A stretch of 64,000 nucleotides of DNA from Desulfurellaceae bacterium bin18 (GTDB taxonomy: Bacteria > Desulfobacterota > Binatia > Bin18). A program made the translations under genes and the position numbers. How positions within the stretch are numbered: position 1 is the stretch's first letter; each line of letters opens with the position of its first letter. Positions 54,896-63,297 of the stretch are shown here, in pieces. Below the pieces are notes generated by a model. That model worked only from the letters and a program-made list of their open reading frames with translations, ran no database searches and had not been told where the DNA came from. The DNA lies in assembly GCA_002238415.1 (NCBI GenBank), contig MPMI01000001.1:124001-188000 (forward strand), written 5' to 3'.

Positions 54896-55636
54896 TCAGC
54901 GCGTCTGTGCGAGGCGGGCCAAAGAGCCGTCGCGGGGGAGGGCGGTCCACCCCTCCTGTTTGGCGGTCGCCATATGTTCCTGTGGAATGGGTTCGGTCTG
55001 ATCCGTGGCCGCAGCCCACGCGACAAGAGCGGCCACGACCGCATCAAGCGCATCGTCGCTTTTCTCACATGCGCGTTGTGCGTCAACCGGCCAATCCAGC
55101 CAGGTTTTCGTTGCAGTAATCAAGCTGCGCGTCACGACGCATCGTTTTTCCTCGCCCGGCTTCTTCTTATAGCCGGTGGAAGGGAAACCCCAAATATGCA
55201 GAGCGGCAGCGGGATATACCTCGACAAAGCGACCGCGGCCGCTACGGTCGATCTGCCCGCTCTCGGAGAGCAGTCGGGCGGCGCGCATGGCCGTAACACC
55301 GATCAGGTCCGATGACACGCTCAACGGCCAGCGCTTGATGCGCTCACGCACGACGTGATCCGTCACTCGGTATCTGAGCGAAGCGGTACCGACCGCCGGC
55401 CACACGTTCCGACGCTGGTGCGTGTAAATGGCGGCGGCGAATGCGATCGGCCAGCCGAACGGGGCGTCGATGCCAACCTTGTCCGAGCGACCAAACATCT
55501 CCAGCAGTATCGCGTCGTCTGCTCCACACCGAAGCTCACGGATGCGGGCCTTCGGCTTAAGCCATTCGATGAGGCAATACGCTGTATTCTCCGGCTGCGC
55601 CGCCAAATCGACGCCGAGCGTCGTCGTATGTGGCAT
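54896..55636 (-). CDS. DUF429 family protein (RNase H-like fold)
   Basis: 246 residues. The family opening is TTLGVDLAAQPENTAYCLIEW, with the acid Asp9 of an RNase-H-like core; KVGIDAPFGWPIAF and VEVYPAAALHIWGF are further family blocks, and CEKSDDALDAVVAALVA is the C-terminal acidic helix. The function of DUF429 is unknown but a nuclease has been proposed from the fold. It lies downstream of the toxin gene, 40 bases after it, on the same strand. Confidence 0.82.
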   Translation of the reverse strand: MPHTTTLGVDLAAQPENTAYCLIEWLKPKARIRELRCGADDAILLEMFGRSDKVGIDAPFGWPIAFAAAIYTHQRRNVWPAVGTASLRYRVTDHVVRERIKRWPLSVSSDLIGVTAMRAARLLSESGQIDRSGRGRFVEVYPAAALHIWGFPSTGYKKKPGEEKRCVVTRSLITATKTWLDWPVDAQRACEKSDDALDAVVAALVAWAAATDQTEPIPQEHMATAKQEGWTALPRDGSLARLAQTR

Positions 55637-55675
55637 TCAGACACCTCCCGAAAGATTGCTTCAGCGACGTGGCGA

Positions 55676-55957
55676 CTACTCTTCCGTTCGTATGGCGCGA
55701 AGATGCGTCTGCCTGGAGCAACGCCTAATATACGCGATCTCTACCGTGTCGTCCGAAACGATCCGATAGATAACCCGGTATCTATTCTTTGCTACCAAGA
55801 GGGCTCGGTACCCTTCAAAGGCATCGAACATGGCCGGACCCATGAAGGGAAATTCACCGAGGAGTTCCAGCTTATTGATGATCTGGTCTTGGATCGGAGA
55901 AGGCAGGGCTTCGAGTTCTTTGACGGCACGGGGAAGAAGTTTAACCTTTCGGTCCAC
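55676..55957 (-). CDS. RelE/ParE-family toxin
   Basis: 93 residues from a GTG start overlapping the antitoxin by 17 bases. The RelE fold is readable in RAVKELEALPSPIQDQI, RALLVAKNRYRVIYRI and DTVEIAYIRRCSRQT. The conserved arginine-rich RYRVIYR strand suits either mRNA cleavage at the ribosome (RelE) or gyrase inhibition (ParE); the sequence does not decide. It is directly under control of the Phd-type antitoxin gene. Confidence 0.9.
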   Translation of the reverse strand: MDRKVKLLPRAVKELEALPSPIQDQIINKLELLGEFPFMGPAMFDAFEGYRALLVAKNRYRVIYRIVSDDTVEIAYIRRCSRQTHLRAIRTEE

Positions 55958-56237
55958 GTCCCCGCTCTTTTCTGGCCCGTCGTGCTTTGAATTCAGCGAG
56001 GTTTATACTCTTACCGGCCTGAGAGTCTCGTTCGGCTTCCGCCAGCCGTTCCCGCCAGTCAGGCTGGCTCATCTCCTCTAAGGTCGCAACCATCCCGGCA
56101 TAATCTTCATAGTTAACAAGCAGGGCCGCCGGCCGGCCTCTTTGCGTGATCACGACAGGGTCCCGTGTCTTTTTCACGCGCTCAACAATTTTCTTGGCTT
56201 GACTCTGGAGGTCTGAGATCGGAACGATTGTTTCCAT
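55941..56237 (-). CDS. Phd/YefM-family antitoxin
   Basis: 98 residues, starting METIVPISDLQSQAKKIVER with VVITQRGRPAALLVNYEDY, the Phd/YefM DNA-binding fold, and a charged C-terminal tail (ARRARKERGRG) that wraps the toxin. Antitoxin comes first, toxin second, the usual order. The antitoxin represses its own promoter, and a 30-bp perfect palindrome lies 8 bases upstream of its start. Confidence 0.92.
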   Translation of the reverse strand: METIVPISDLQSQAKKIVERVKKTRDPVVITQRGRPAALLVNYEDYAGMVATLEEMSQPDWRERLAEAERDSQAGKSINLAEFKARRARKERGRGPKG

Positions 56238-56244
56238 AAGGACA

Positions 56245-56274
56245 TATAGACTTATCTATATAGATAAGTCTATA
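56245..56274. promoter_or_regulatory. 30-bp perfect palindrome, probable antitoxin operator
   Basis: The 30 bases from 56245 to 56274 form a perfect inverted repeat (half-site TATAGACTTATCTAT) with no spacer. It begins 8 bases before the antitoxin start codon and is AT-rich, so it should include or cover the promoter. Phd/YefM-type antitoxins bind such palindromes as tetramers with the toxin. Confidence 0.8.
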
Positions 56275-56298
56275 GCCAAGTAAATGGATATTTTAGGG

Positions 56299-56337
56299 GG
56301 GCGTCGGCAAGGGACTCGGAGCCCCTTGCCGACGCCC
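56299..56337. terminator. Long hairpin between toxin-antitoxin and CMD genes
   Basis: A 15-bp perfect GC-rich stem (56299-56313 with 56323-56337) around a 9-base loop begins five bases after the CMD-like stop on the reverse strand. No T-run follows (CCCTAAAAT), so it would act as a strong stem-loop stop or mRNA stabiliser. Confidence 0.6.
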
Positions 56338-56341
56338 GCTA

Positions 56342-56719
56342 CTAGCTCTTGGCCTTCTTCTCGTCGATGCTGTCGAACACCTGCTTGGCGAGCCGCAGGC
56401 CGTTGACGCCGACTGGCCAGCCGCCGTAGTGGGCGAGGTGGATCATGATCTCGTTGATCTTGTCCCGGCTGACGCCGATGTTGAGCGCGCCGCGGATGTG
56501 GACCTTGAGTTCCGGGTCGCGGCCCAGCACGGTCAGGGCAGCCATGGTGATCATTGAGCGCTCTTGGATGGCCAGGCCGTCCCGGCCCCAAACATCGCCG
56601 AACAGATTTTTCACCGTGATATCCAGAAAATCTTCGTGCATGCTGCCCGGTCGGGGTTCCACGCCGAAGAGTTCTTTCATTTTTGCCGCACCCTTTTGAT
56701 ACCGTTCGGACTCTGCCAT
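56342..56719 (-). CDS. Carboxymuconolactone decarboxylase-like (CMD) protein
   Basis: 125 residues from the ATG at 56719, preceded by AAGGAGG; the frame is open much further upstream, but that part overlaps the rhodanese gene on the other strand. The domain reads RSMITMAALTVLGRDPELKVH and GVSRDKINEIMIHLAHYGGWPVG, the gamma-CMD signature with a conserved histidine. It lacks the AhpD CxxC pair. It could be a decarboxylase, a hydrolase or unrelated; there is no operon partner. Confidence 0.87.
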   Translation of the reverse strand: MAESERYQKGAAKMKELFGVEPRPGSMHEDFLDITVKNLFGDVWGRDGLAIQERSMITMAALTVLGRDPELKVHIRGALNIGVSRDKINEIMIHLAHYGGWPVGVNGLRLAKQVFDSIDEKKAKS

Positions 56720-56830
56720 ATTCGCCTCCTTCTGTGTTGTGAGATCCATGCCCCCTACCTTGCCTGGCAGGGGTCCGTTGTCTAGTATCAGACCGGCTGT
56801 TCTGTCGTCAAAACCGAAAAAGAGTATCTG

Positions 56831-57151
56831 ATGTCTCTCGAAATTACCGTTCACGAACTCCAGGCCAAACAAAACGCGGGGGAAGACTTCGTGCTGCTCG
56901 ATGTCCGCGAGGCCGAAGAAGTGGCGCTGGTTCAGCTCCCGCACTCGGTCCATATGCCGATGGGTGATATCCCCAGCCGTTTGCACGAGCTCGACCCTGA
57001 GACCGAAATTATAGTCTACTGCCACCACGGAGTGCGGAGTCTGCGGGTTGCCCACTTCCTGCATCAGCACGACTTTGCTCGGGTCGTCAGTCTCGCGGGC
57101 GGAATAGACGCCTGGGCCAACGAGATCGAACCGAGTATGGCCCGATACTAA
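56831..57151 (+). CDS. Rhodanese-like sulfurtransferase domain protein
   Basis: 106 residues of one rhodanese domain. The active loop is VYCHHGVRSLR with the catalytic cysteine of IIVYC. VLLDVREAEEVALVQLPHSV and VVSLAGGIDAWA are the flanking family blocks. It would transfer sulfane sulfur from thiosulfate or a persulfide to a protein or small acceptor. It is 24 bases before the first CaiB/BaiF gene, so it could be co-transcribed with the CoA genes. Confidence 0.92.
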   Translation: MSLEITVHELQAKQNAGEDFVLLDVREAEEVALVQLPHSVHMPMGDIPSRLHELDPETEIIVYCHHGVRSLRVAHFLHQHDFARVVSLAGGIDAWANEIEPSMARY

Positions 57152-57174
57152 ATCCGTATTGAGATAGGAGCGCT

Positions 57175-58398
57175 ATGAGTGAACTGCCCGATCCCCAGAC
57201 TCCGGGGCCTCTGCACGGTATTCGCGTGGTTGAATGTGGTCACATGGTTGCGGCTGCGTATGCGGGTAAGCTGATGGCCGACCTGGGTGCGGAGGTAATC
57301 AAAGTCGAAGAACCGGGCGGCGATCGTGCCCGGCAGCGCGGGCCGTACCCGGAGAATATCCCCCATCCTGAGAAGAGTGGGCTGTTTCTGTATCTGAATA
57401 CGAATAAGCGGGGGGTGACGCTGGACTTGGAGACGGTAAAAGGCCGGGAGTTGTTCCAGCGGCTGGTCAAAGATGCGGATGTCGTAGTCCATAATTATCA
57501 TCCCACCCAGCTCGCCTCCCTGGGCCTGGAGTATGAAGCCCTAGCCCAGTACAACCCTAACTTGGTGCTGACCTCGATTTCCCCCTTCGGCCAGACCGGC
57601 CCGCACCGGGAGTACACCGCGCATGATTTGACCATGTGGAGTGCGGGCGGCATTGTCTTTCTGGGCGGAGCGGGCGGACGACCGGACCTGCCGCCCCTCA
57701 AGGCCGCCGGTCAACAGGCCGGATTCCAGGCTGGGGTCAACGCCGGTATTGCCTCCCTGGGAGCACTGTACGCCCGACTCAGTACTGGCAGAGGCCAGCA
57801 CATCGATATCTCAGTCCAAGAGTGTCTGGTCGCTATTATGGAGAATAACTATATTGCCTGGCCGTACGATCAGACGACACCGTCGCGACTGGGCTTTCGG
57901 TTGATTCCCCAGGATGTCCTGCCCTGCCGCGACGGCTATATTTATGTGCTCGCGGTCGAAGAGCACCAGTGGCAAAACGCGGTTGAGTTGATGGGCAATC
58001 CGGACTGGGCGAACACCGAGCTCTTCCAGGGTTTTTTGTCTCGCTCAGTCAACTGGGACGCCCTGAAAGCGCTGCTGGAAGACTGGTTGCAGGACAAGTC
58101 GGTCCACGAGGTTTACCACGGGGCGCAGCAACGGCGCGTGCCGTTTGCGCCGGTTTCGACCATGGGCGACCTGCTCAAATCCGAACATCTCAATGCGCGC
58201 GGATTTTTTGCCGAGATCGGGCATCCTGAAGCCGGCACTCTCCGCTATCCGGGTGCACCGTTCAAGTTTGCCGCCTCGCCATGGACCCTGCGTAGTCCGG
58301 CCCCGTGCCTGGGCCAGCACAACGCGGAAGTCTACTGCGGACAGTTGGGGCTTGCGCCGGAAGAGTTGCAGTCGTTGCAAGCAACGAAGGTGATCTGA
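57175..58398 (+). CDS. CaiB/BaiF family protein lacking the catalytic aspartate
   Basis: 407 residues with the class III CoA-transferase fold (RVVECGHMVAAAYAGKL, GAEVIKVEEPGGDRAR, NLVLTSISPFGQTGPH). At the position of the nucleophilic aspartate (Asp169 in the paralogue at 20 kb) it reads QQAGFQAGVNAG with Gly183, so the covalent acyl-enzyme step should be lost. It may be a non-catalytic subunit that joins the next gene's protein, as known for some heteromeric class III transferases, or may use another residue. It is 24 bases before the second CaiB/BaiF gene. Confidence 0.88.
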   Translation: MSELPDPQTPGPLHGIRVVECGHMVAAAYAGKLMADLGAEVIKVEEPGGDRARQRGPYPENIPHPEKSGLFLYLNTNKRGVTLDLETVKGRELFQRLVKDADVVVHNYHPTQLASLGLEYEALAQYNPNLVLTSISPFGQTGPHREYTAHDLTMWSAGGIVFLGGAGGRPDLPPLKAAGQQAGFQAGVNAGIASLGALYARLSTGRGQHIDISVQECLVAIMENNYIAWPYDQTTPSRLGFRLIPQDVLPCRDGYIYVLAVEEHQWQNAVELMGNPDWANTELFQGFLSRSVNWDALKALLEDWLQDKSVHEVYHGAQQRRVPFAPVSTMGDLLKSEHLNARGFFAEIGHPEAGTLRYPGAPFKFAASPWTLRSPAPCLGQHNAEVYCGQLGLAPEELQSLQATKVI

Positions 58399-58422
58399 GA
58401 GCATCAGAAGAAGGTGTGAAGA

Positions 58423-59643
58423 ATGATGTCTGAGCAGTTACCGTTATCAGGTGTTCGTGTCGCCGATTTTACCTGGGTCTGGGCCGGGCCATTCTGTACC
58501 TTGCAACTGGCCCATCTGGGAGCCGAGGTCATTCGGATCGAGTCGGAGAGCCGCCTGTGTGTCACGCGCCGTATTCCACCGGTTGCCGATGAGGAGGCCG
58601 GGCCGAATCGTTGTGGGTATTTTAATCAGTACAACCAGGGCAAACACTCCATCTGCCTCGATCTGAAGAAGCCGGAAGGACTGGACATCGCAAAAAAGCT
58701 GGTGGCGGCCAGCGATATCGTTGCTGAGAATTTTGCCGCGGGCGTGATGGACAGGATGGACCTGGGCTATGACACGCTGAAGGCCATGAAGCCCGATATC
58801 ATCATGATTGCGCTCTCCGGCTATGGTGCGACCGGGCCGGAAAGCCCGTATGTGTCCTACGGTCCGGCCCAGGTGCCGATGAGCGGGTTGGCCTCTATGA
58901 CGGGCTTTCCTGACTTCCCCCCGATGAGCGTCGGGTTTTCCTATGGCGACCCGAACGGTGGGTTGCACGGCGCTTTTGCGGTGCTGGCCGCGCTGATGCA
59001 CCGTGCCCGCACCGGGGAGGGGCAGTATATTGACTTGTCGCAGTGGGAGACTTCGGTGGCTCTGGTGGGCGAAGGGATCATGGCTCAGGAAATGAACGGC
59101 GCCGCGCCGCAGCGGATGGGCAACCGTGACCCGTATATGGCTCCGCACGGTCTGTTCCGCTGTCAGGGGGAAGACCGTTGGGTCAGTATTGTGGTGGCAG
59201 ACGACGCCGAGTGGCAGCAGCTATGCGCCGCTATGGGGAAAACAGACCTGGCCAAGGATGCTCGTTTTGCGACGCTGGCAGACCGGAAGGACAATGAAGA
59301 CGCCCTCGAGGCCGCGGTCACGGACTGGACGACAACATTGTCCGCGGAAGAGGTCACCCGCACGCTCCAGGCGACGGGTCTGGCCGCCTTTCCTGCCATA
59401 ACCAATAAGGAACTGGCCGAAGACGAGCACCTGCACTCTCGGCCCTTCTTTACCAGGCTTGAGCATCCGGAGGTCGGCGTGCGGCAACATGCCGGCGTGC
59501 CGTGGAATTTCTCGGACACTCCGTGTCAGGTCCGTCGGCCCGCGCCCTGTCTGGGCCAGGATACCGAGGACGTTTTACAGCGTGTGTTGGGCTATTCGGC
59601 AGACGAAGTCGCCGCCCTCAAGGACAACGAGGTCTTAACCTGA
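58423..59643 (+). CDS. CaiB/BaiF family CoA-transferase (class III), catalytic type
   Basis: 406 residues, starting ATG-ATG after GAAGAAGG. Family blocks RVADFTWVWAGPFCTLQLAH and VAENFAAGVMDRMDLGYD are present, and the aspartate at the active position is Asp176 in FSYGDPNGGLHGAF, so it is expected to be active. Together with the preceding CaiB-like protein it looks like a two-subunit class III CoA-transferase. The transferred acyl group cannot be identified from sequence. Confidence 0.9.
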   Translation: MMSEQLPLSGVRVADFTWVWAGPFCTLQLAHLGAEVIRIESESRLCVTRRIPPVADEEAGPNRCGYFNQYNQGKHSICLDLKKPEGLDIAKKLVAASDIVAENFAAGVMDRMDLGYDTLKAMKPDIIMIALSGYGATGPESPYVSYGPAQVPMSGLASMTGFPDFPPMSVGFSYGDPNGGLHGAFAVLAALMHRARTGEGQYIDLSQWETSVALVGEGIMAQEMNGAAPQRMGNRDPYMAPHGLFRCQGEDRWVSIVVADDAEWQQLCAAMGKTDLAKDARFATLADRKDNEDALEAAVTDWTTTLSAEEVTRTLQATGLAAFPAITNKELAEDEHLHSRPFFTRLEHPEVGVRQHAGVPWNFSDTPCQVRRPAPCLGQDTEDVLQRVLGYSADEVAALKDNEVLT

Positions 59644-59673
59644 GGACGGCTGGCCCTTCTGAAAAATAATTCC

Positions 59674-60102
59674 ATGCGCTTGTCCCTCCGTTTTCTCCCT
59701 TTGCTGGTTGGGATTCTCCTGCTGCACGGCGGCGCGGCAGGTCCGGCCCACGCCCAGCTCGGCGGTATGGTCATGGAGCTGTATGGGACGGTCAGCCTGG
59801 CGCCGGGTCATCAGGTCGTGACGCTGGCCGTGGGCAAAGGAGAGACGCTGCGTTTTCGGATCCGGGATGTGGAGAGCCGTCATGCCGATTTCTCGGTCGT
59901 CAACTTTCTGTCCGAAATTCGTCAGCGCGAGCCGAGTCTGTATATCAAGGGGCCGGCGCATTATGTGGACCTGTTGCGCAAGGAAGAGCCCGAAAAACGT
60001 CTGCTCAAACTCACCGGTGCATACTATCCGAGCGCCCGGAATTTCGTGCTGAGCCGGGTGCGGCCGGTCCGGCCGGGCGAGCAAAACGAGCGACGCTTCT
60101 AA
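59674..60102 (+). CDS. Secreted protein of unknown function
   Basis: 142 residues. A signal peptide (positively charged MRLSLRF then hydrophobic LPLLVGILLLHGG, cut near AHAQ) leads to a small domain with the pattern VTLAVGKGETLRFRIRDVES, RDVESRHADFSVVN and YIKGPAHYVDLLRKEEPEK. It should be exported to the periplasm or outside. No catalytic motif or family was recognised. It follows the CoA-transferase by 30 bases and precedes the SDR gene, so it may belong to the same unit. Confidence 0.7.
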   Translation: MRLSLRFLPLLVGILLLHGGAAGPAHAQLGGMVMELYGTVSLAPGHQVVTLAVGKGETLRFRIRDVESRHADFSVVNFLSEIRQREPSLYIKGPAHYVDLLRKEEPEKRLLKLTGAYYPSARNFVLSRVRPVRPGEQNERRF

Positions 60103-60193
60103 CTCCCGGTATCAAAGGACTGCACGATATCAGCGAGATAGAGAAGCGCGGCATTTCCTGTCTGCTATACCACTGATGAAGGAGGACGGCAGG

Positions 60194-60931
60194 ATGAGCG
60201 AAAAAAAGAAAGCGATTGTGGTCGGGGTTGGAGCAGAGGTCGGGGTTGGTGGGGCTGTCTGCCACCGCCTGGCACGTGAGGGCCTGCATGTGTTTATTGC
60301 CGGGCGCACCCAGGAAAAGCTGGAGCATCTCGTGCGGAGCATTCAGACCAAGGGCGGAACCGCGACCGGGGTGGTGACGGATACCACGCGCGAGCCCGAT
60401 GTCCTTCGTTTGTTTGAGAGTGCTGAAAACGAGGGTGACGGCGTGCTGGACTGCGTGGTGTATAACGCGGGCAATAATTTCCCCAAGCCACTGCTGGAGA
60501 CCGAAGCCGAGTTCTTTGAGCAGGTCTGGCGAGTGGGCTGTCTGGGCGGCTTTCTGGTCGGCCGGGAAGCTGGCCGGCGTATGATTCCCCGCGGTCGGGG
60601 AACCATTATTTTTAGCGGCGCGACCGCCTCGATTAAGGGTCGACCGCCGTTCGGTTCATTTGCCTCAGCCAAAGCGGCCCTGCGCTCGCTGTCGCAAACC
60701 ATGGCGCGCGACTGGGGACCGCAGGGGATACACGTAGCGCATGTGATTATCGACGGTGGTATCAACGGCGACCTGCTGAACACCCGCCGCCCACAGCTCA
60801 AAGAGCAGCGTGGAGAAGACGGTCTGCTGGATGTGGATGCCATTGCCGATACCTATTGGCATCTCTATACCCAGGATAAAACCGCCTGGGCCCAGGAAAT
60901 CGATCTGCGACCGTATAAAGAGACATTTTAA
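60194..60931 (+). CDS. Short-chain dehydrogenase/reductase with FxxxK active site
   Basis: 245 residues from the ATG at 60194 (GGAGG 8 bases before it; an earlier ATG at 60176 lies before that site). The dinucleotide segment is VVGVGAEVGVGGAV, with VYNAGNNFPKP and SGATASIKGRPPFG. The normal YxxxK catalytic pair reads FASAK: the tyrosine is phenylalanine while the lysine remains. A subset of SDR proteins has this form, and activity on ordinary alcohols is then doubtful. It lies in the same direction as the LLM gene 36 bases on. Confidence 0.87.
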   Translation: MSEKKKAIVVGVGAEVGVGGAVCHRLAREGLHVFIAGRTQEKLEHLVRSIQTKGGTATGVVTDTTREPDVLRLFESAENEGDGVLDCVVYNAGNNFPKPLLETEAEFFEQVWRVGCLGGFLVGREAGRRMIPRGRGTIIFSGATASIKGRPPFGSFASAKAALRSLSQTMARDWGPQGIHVAHVIIDGGINGDLLNTRRPQLKEQRGEDGLLDVDAIADTYWHLYTQDKTAWAQEIDLRPYKETF

Positions 60932-60967
60932 GCCTGGGTCCGGGGAGGACCGAAAGAAGAGGGGCGT

Positions 60968-62005
60968 ATGGATTTTGGCTTACTGTTGCCGTTTCGGAAT
61001 CCGAAACAATGGGAAGTGCCGTTTCCGCAACTCTACGAGGAGCATATCGAGCAAGCGGTCCTGGCCGAGGAGTTGGGCTACGATCATATCTGGACGACCG
61101 AGCACCATTTTGCGGACGACGCCTGGTCGCCCTCCCTGCTGCCGATCCTGTCCGCCATGGCCATGAAAACCAGCAGGATTCGACTCGGGACCTATATTAT
61201 CATCCTGCCCCTGCATAACCCGGTGCGGGTCGCGGAAGATGCCGCGACCGTTGACATTCTCTCCAACGGCCGGCTCGACCTGGGTCTCGGCCAGGGCTAC
61301 TGGCTGAGCGAGTTCGCCAGTTTTGGGATTCCGCGCAAAGAGCGTGCGGCGCGGCTCGAAGAAGGAACCGAGATCATCCGGCGCTGCTTTACCGAGGACA
61401 GCTTCTCTTATGAAGGCAAGCACTACCATCTGCGCGAAGTGATCCTGGCTCCCAAGCCCGTCCAAAAACCCCACCCGCCGATCTGGATTGCGGCGATGGC
61501 GGAAAAATCGGTCGCCCGGGCCGCGCGGCTGGGCTATCACCTGGGCGGCAGCGGTGGGGCTGATTTGCAGCAGATGTATGATGCCGGGCTTCAGCAGTAT
61601 GGCCGTAATACGGACGACTATCACATTGCCCAACTGCGGGCGGTCTATGTGGCCGAGAGCCGAGAACAAGCCTGGGACGACGTGGAACCGCATCTGCACT
61701 ATATGATGAGTTCCTATGACCGGCGCTTCAAGGAGGCTGACGACCTGCCCTGGAGTGACTCGGTCATGTCCACCCCCACGGTGCCACCGGTAGGCGAGCT
61801 GCGCCACGTCAAGGACCTGTCCTTTTTCCAAGCGCCGCTCATCATCGGCACCCCGGATGATGCCCTTCAGGAGATCGAGCGCTACAGCGCGGAAACGCGC
61901 GTTACCCATCTGGTGATGTGGATGCAGATGGCCGGACTCGATCCGAAGAAATCACAGCGGTCAATGGAGCTGTTTGCCAAAGAAGTCATGCCGCATTTCC
62001 GGTAG
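60968..62005 (+). CDS. LLM-class flavin-dependent oxidoreductase (luciferase-like)
   Basis: 345 residues, starting after AGGGGCGT. The TIM-barrel blocks are LAEELGYDHIWTTEHHFADD, RIRLGTYIIILPLHNPVRVA and GRLDLGLGQGYWLSEFASFG, the pattern of alkanal/alkane-type luciferase-like monooxygenases. The TEHHF segment holds histidines that line the flavin pocket in this subgroup. It should add oxygen to a small substrate with FMNH2. It probably forms a unit with the SDR gene and the hydrolase after it. Confidence 0.91.
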   Translation: MDFGLLLPFRNPKQWEVPFPQLYEEHIEQAVLAEELGYDHIWTTEHHFADDAWSPSLLPILSAMAMKTSRIRLGTYIIILPLHNPVRVAEDAATVDILSNGRLDLGLGQGYWLSEFASFGIPRKERAARLEEGTEIIRRCFTEDSFSYEGKHYHLREVILAPKPVQKPHPPIWIAAMAEKSVARAARLGYHLGGSGGADLQQMYDAGLQQYGRNTDDYHIAQLRAVYVAESREQAWDDVEPHLHYMMSSYDRRFKEADDLPWSDSVMSTPTVPPVGELRHVKDLSFFQAPLIIGTPDDALQEIERYSAETRVTHLVMWMQMAGLDPKKSQRSMELFAKEVMPHFR

Positions 62006-62019
62006 GAGGAGGCCCTCTT

Positions 62020-63168
62020 ATGCCGTCCACCGCACGTGTTGCTGGTATATGTGATCCGGCATTCAATGCCGTCCGTGAAGCGCTTGAGCAAAACCTGACC
62101 GATGGCAATGAGATTGGCGAGTGTGTCGCCGTTGTTGTGCATGGGAAGACGGTTGTTGATTTGTGGGGTGGGTATAAGGATAGGGCACGGACGCAGCCTT
62201 GGGAGCGCGATACGCTCGTATGCATGTTCTCGGTCGGAAAGCCGCTCTCCATCCTGCCGGTGTTGATCCTCGCAGATCAGGGTCGGATTGACCTTGACGG
62301 ACCCGTCTCCCGCTACTGGCCGGAGTTTGGCCAAGCCGGGAAAGAGCACCTTACCGTCAGTCAGGTGATTTCTCATCAGGCGGCTATTCCTGGTGCGCTC
62401 AAGGCTCGAAAAGGCGATGCCTACCATTGGGGAAACATGGTCCGGGCTATCGAGGAACAAGAACCGTTATGGGAGCCTGGGACGAACGGATGCTATCATA
62501 CGGTGAGCCTGGGCTATCTGACTGGCGAGTTGGTGCGACGCGTTACTGGAAGAACCATCGGCCAATTCTGGCGCGAAGAAATAGGTATGCCGCTCAACAT
62601 CGACTATCATTTTGGTCTGTCCGCGGCGGATCAGCAGCGCTGTGCGGAAATATACGAAGCCCCTCACGGACCGTTTATGGATGCGATCCGGGATACGAAC
62701 ACCCTCCTCGGCAAATGCTGGGTTCCATTGCCGCTACAGGACCACGAAGAGAATTTTAACAGCGAATTGTATCGGGCTGCGGAGATGCCGTCTTTTAACG
62801 GTCAGGGTGTCGCCCGTGGTGTTGCCCGGTTATTTTGCCTCTTGGCCTGCGGGGGTGAACTTGAGGGCAGGCGTCTGCTCAGTCAGACTTTGGTTGACCA
62901 TGCCATGACCGAGGCGTGGTATCAGACCGACGCGCTTGGGCTGACGTGTCGGATGTCGAACGGTGGCTTTATGCTGCGCAACCCCGAATTAACCGCGTAT
63001 AATCACAATCCCAGATCGTTTGGACATCTGGGTCTGGGTGGAGCCATCGCCTTTGGTGACCCGGACGCCAAACTGGGCTTTAGCTTTTGTGGTAATCGCA
63101 TGGCGCCAATAGGTGATCTTGGACCGTATGCGAGCCGGTTGCTCCAGGCGACAGAGTCCTCACTGTAG
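62020..63168 (+). CDS. Beta-lactamase-fold serine hydrolase
   Basis: 382 residues from the ATG at 62020 (GGAGGAGG site). The class C/EstB-type motifs are SxxK in FSVGK (Ser71, Lys74) and the C-terminal FGHLGLGGAIAFGDP. The middle motif is probably YHTVSLGYLTGELV. It resembles esterases and transacylases of the serine beta-lactamase family rather than resistance enzymes, since no signal peptide is visible. Probably a cytosolic esterase for an ester or lactone, perhaps in the same pathway as the LLM and SDR proteins upstream. Confidence 0.9.
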   Translation: MPSTARVAGICDPAFNAVREALEQNLTDGNEIGECVAVVVHGKTVVDLWGGYKDRARTQPWERDTLVCMFSVGKPLSILPVLILADQGRIDLDGPVSRYWPEFGQAGKEHLTVSQVISHQAAIPGALKARKGDAYHWGNMVRAIEEQEPLWEPGTNGCYHTVSLGYLTGELVRRVTGRTIGQFWREEIGMPLNIDYHFGLSAADQQRCAEIYEAPHGPFMDAIRDTNTLLGKCWVPLPLQDHEENFNSELYRAAEMPSFNGQGVARGVARLFCLLACGGELEGRRLLSQTLVDHAMTEAWYQTDALGLTCRMSNGGFMLRNPELTAYNHNPRSFGHLGLGGAIAFGDPDAKLGFSFCGNRMAPIGDLGPYASRLLQATESSL

Positions 63169-63297
63169 GCCCGAAGTCCGTTCGTTCCTCATCAGCAGCC
63201 CGGACGATGGTCATGCCGCATCTTCGGTAAGCGGGCGAGATGGGAGAACGGGTAGGTATCAAAGCCATCTCTTGGTATGCTGTAGGTGGAGGGTCCG

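Noticed and set aside
56720..57070. Long upstream extension of the CMD-like protein
   Set aside because: It lies antisense to the rhodanese gene, and the strong ribosome site sits only at the 56719 start.
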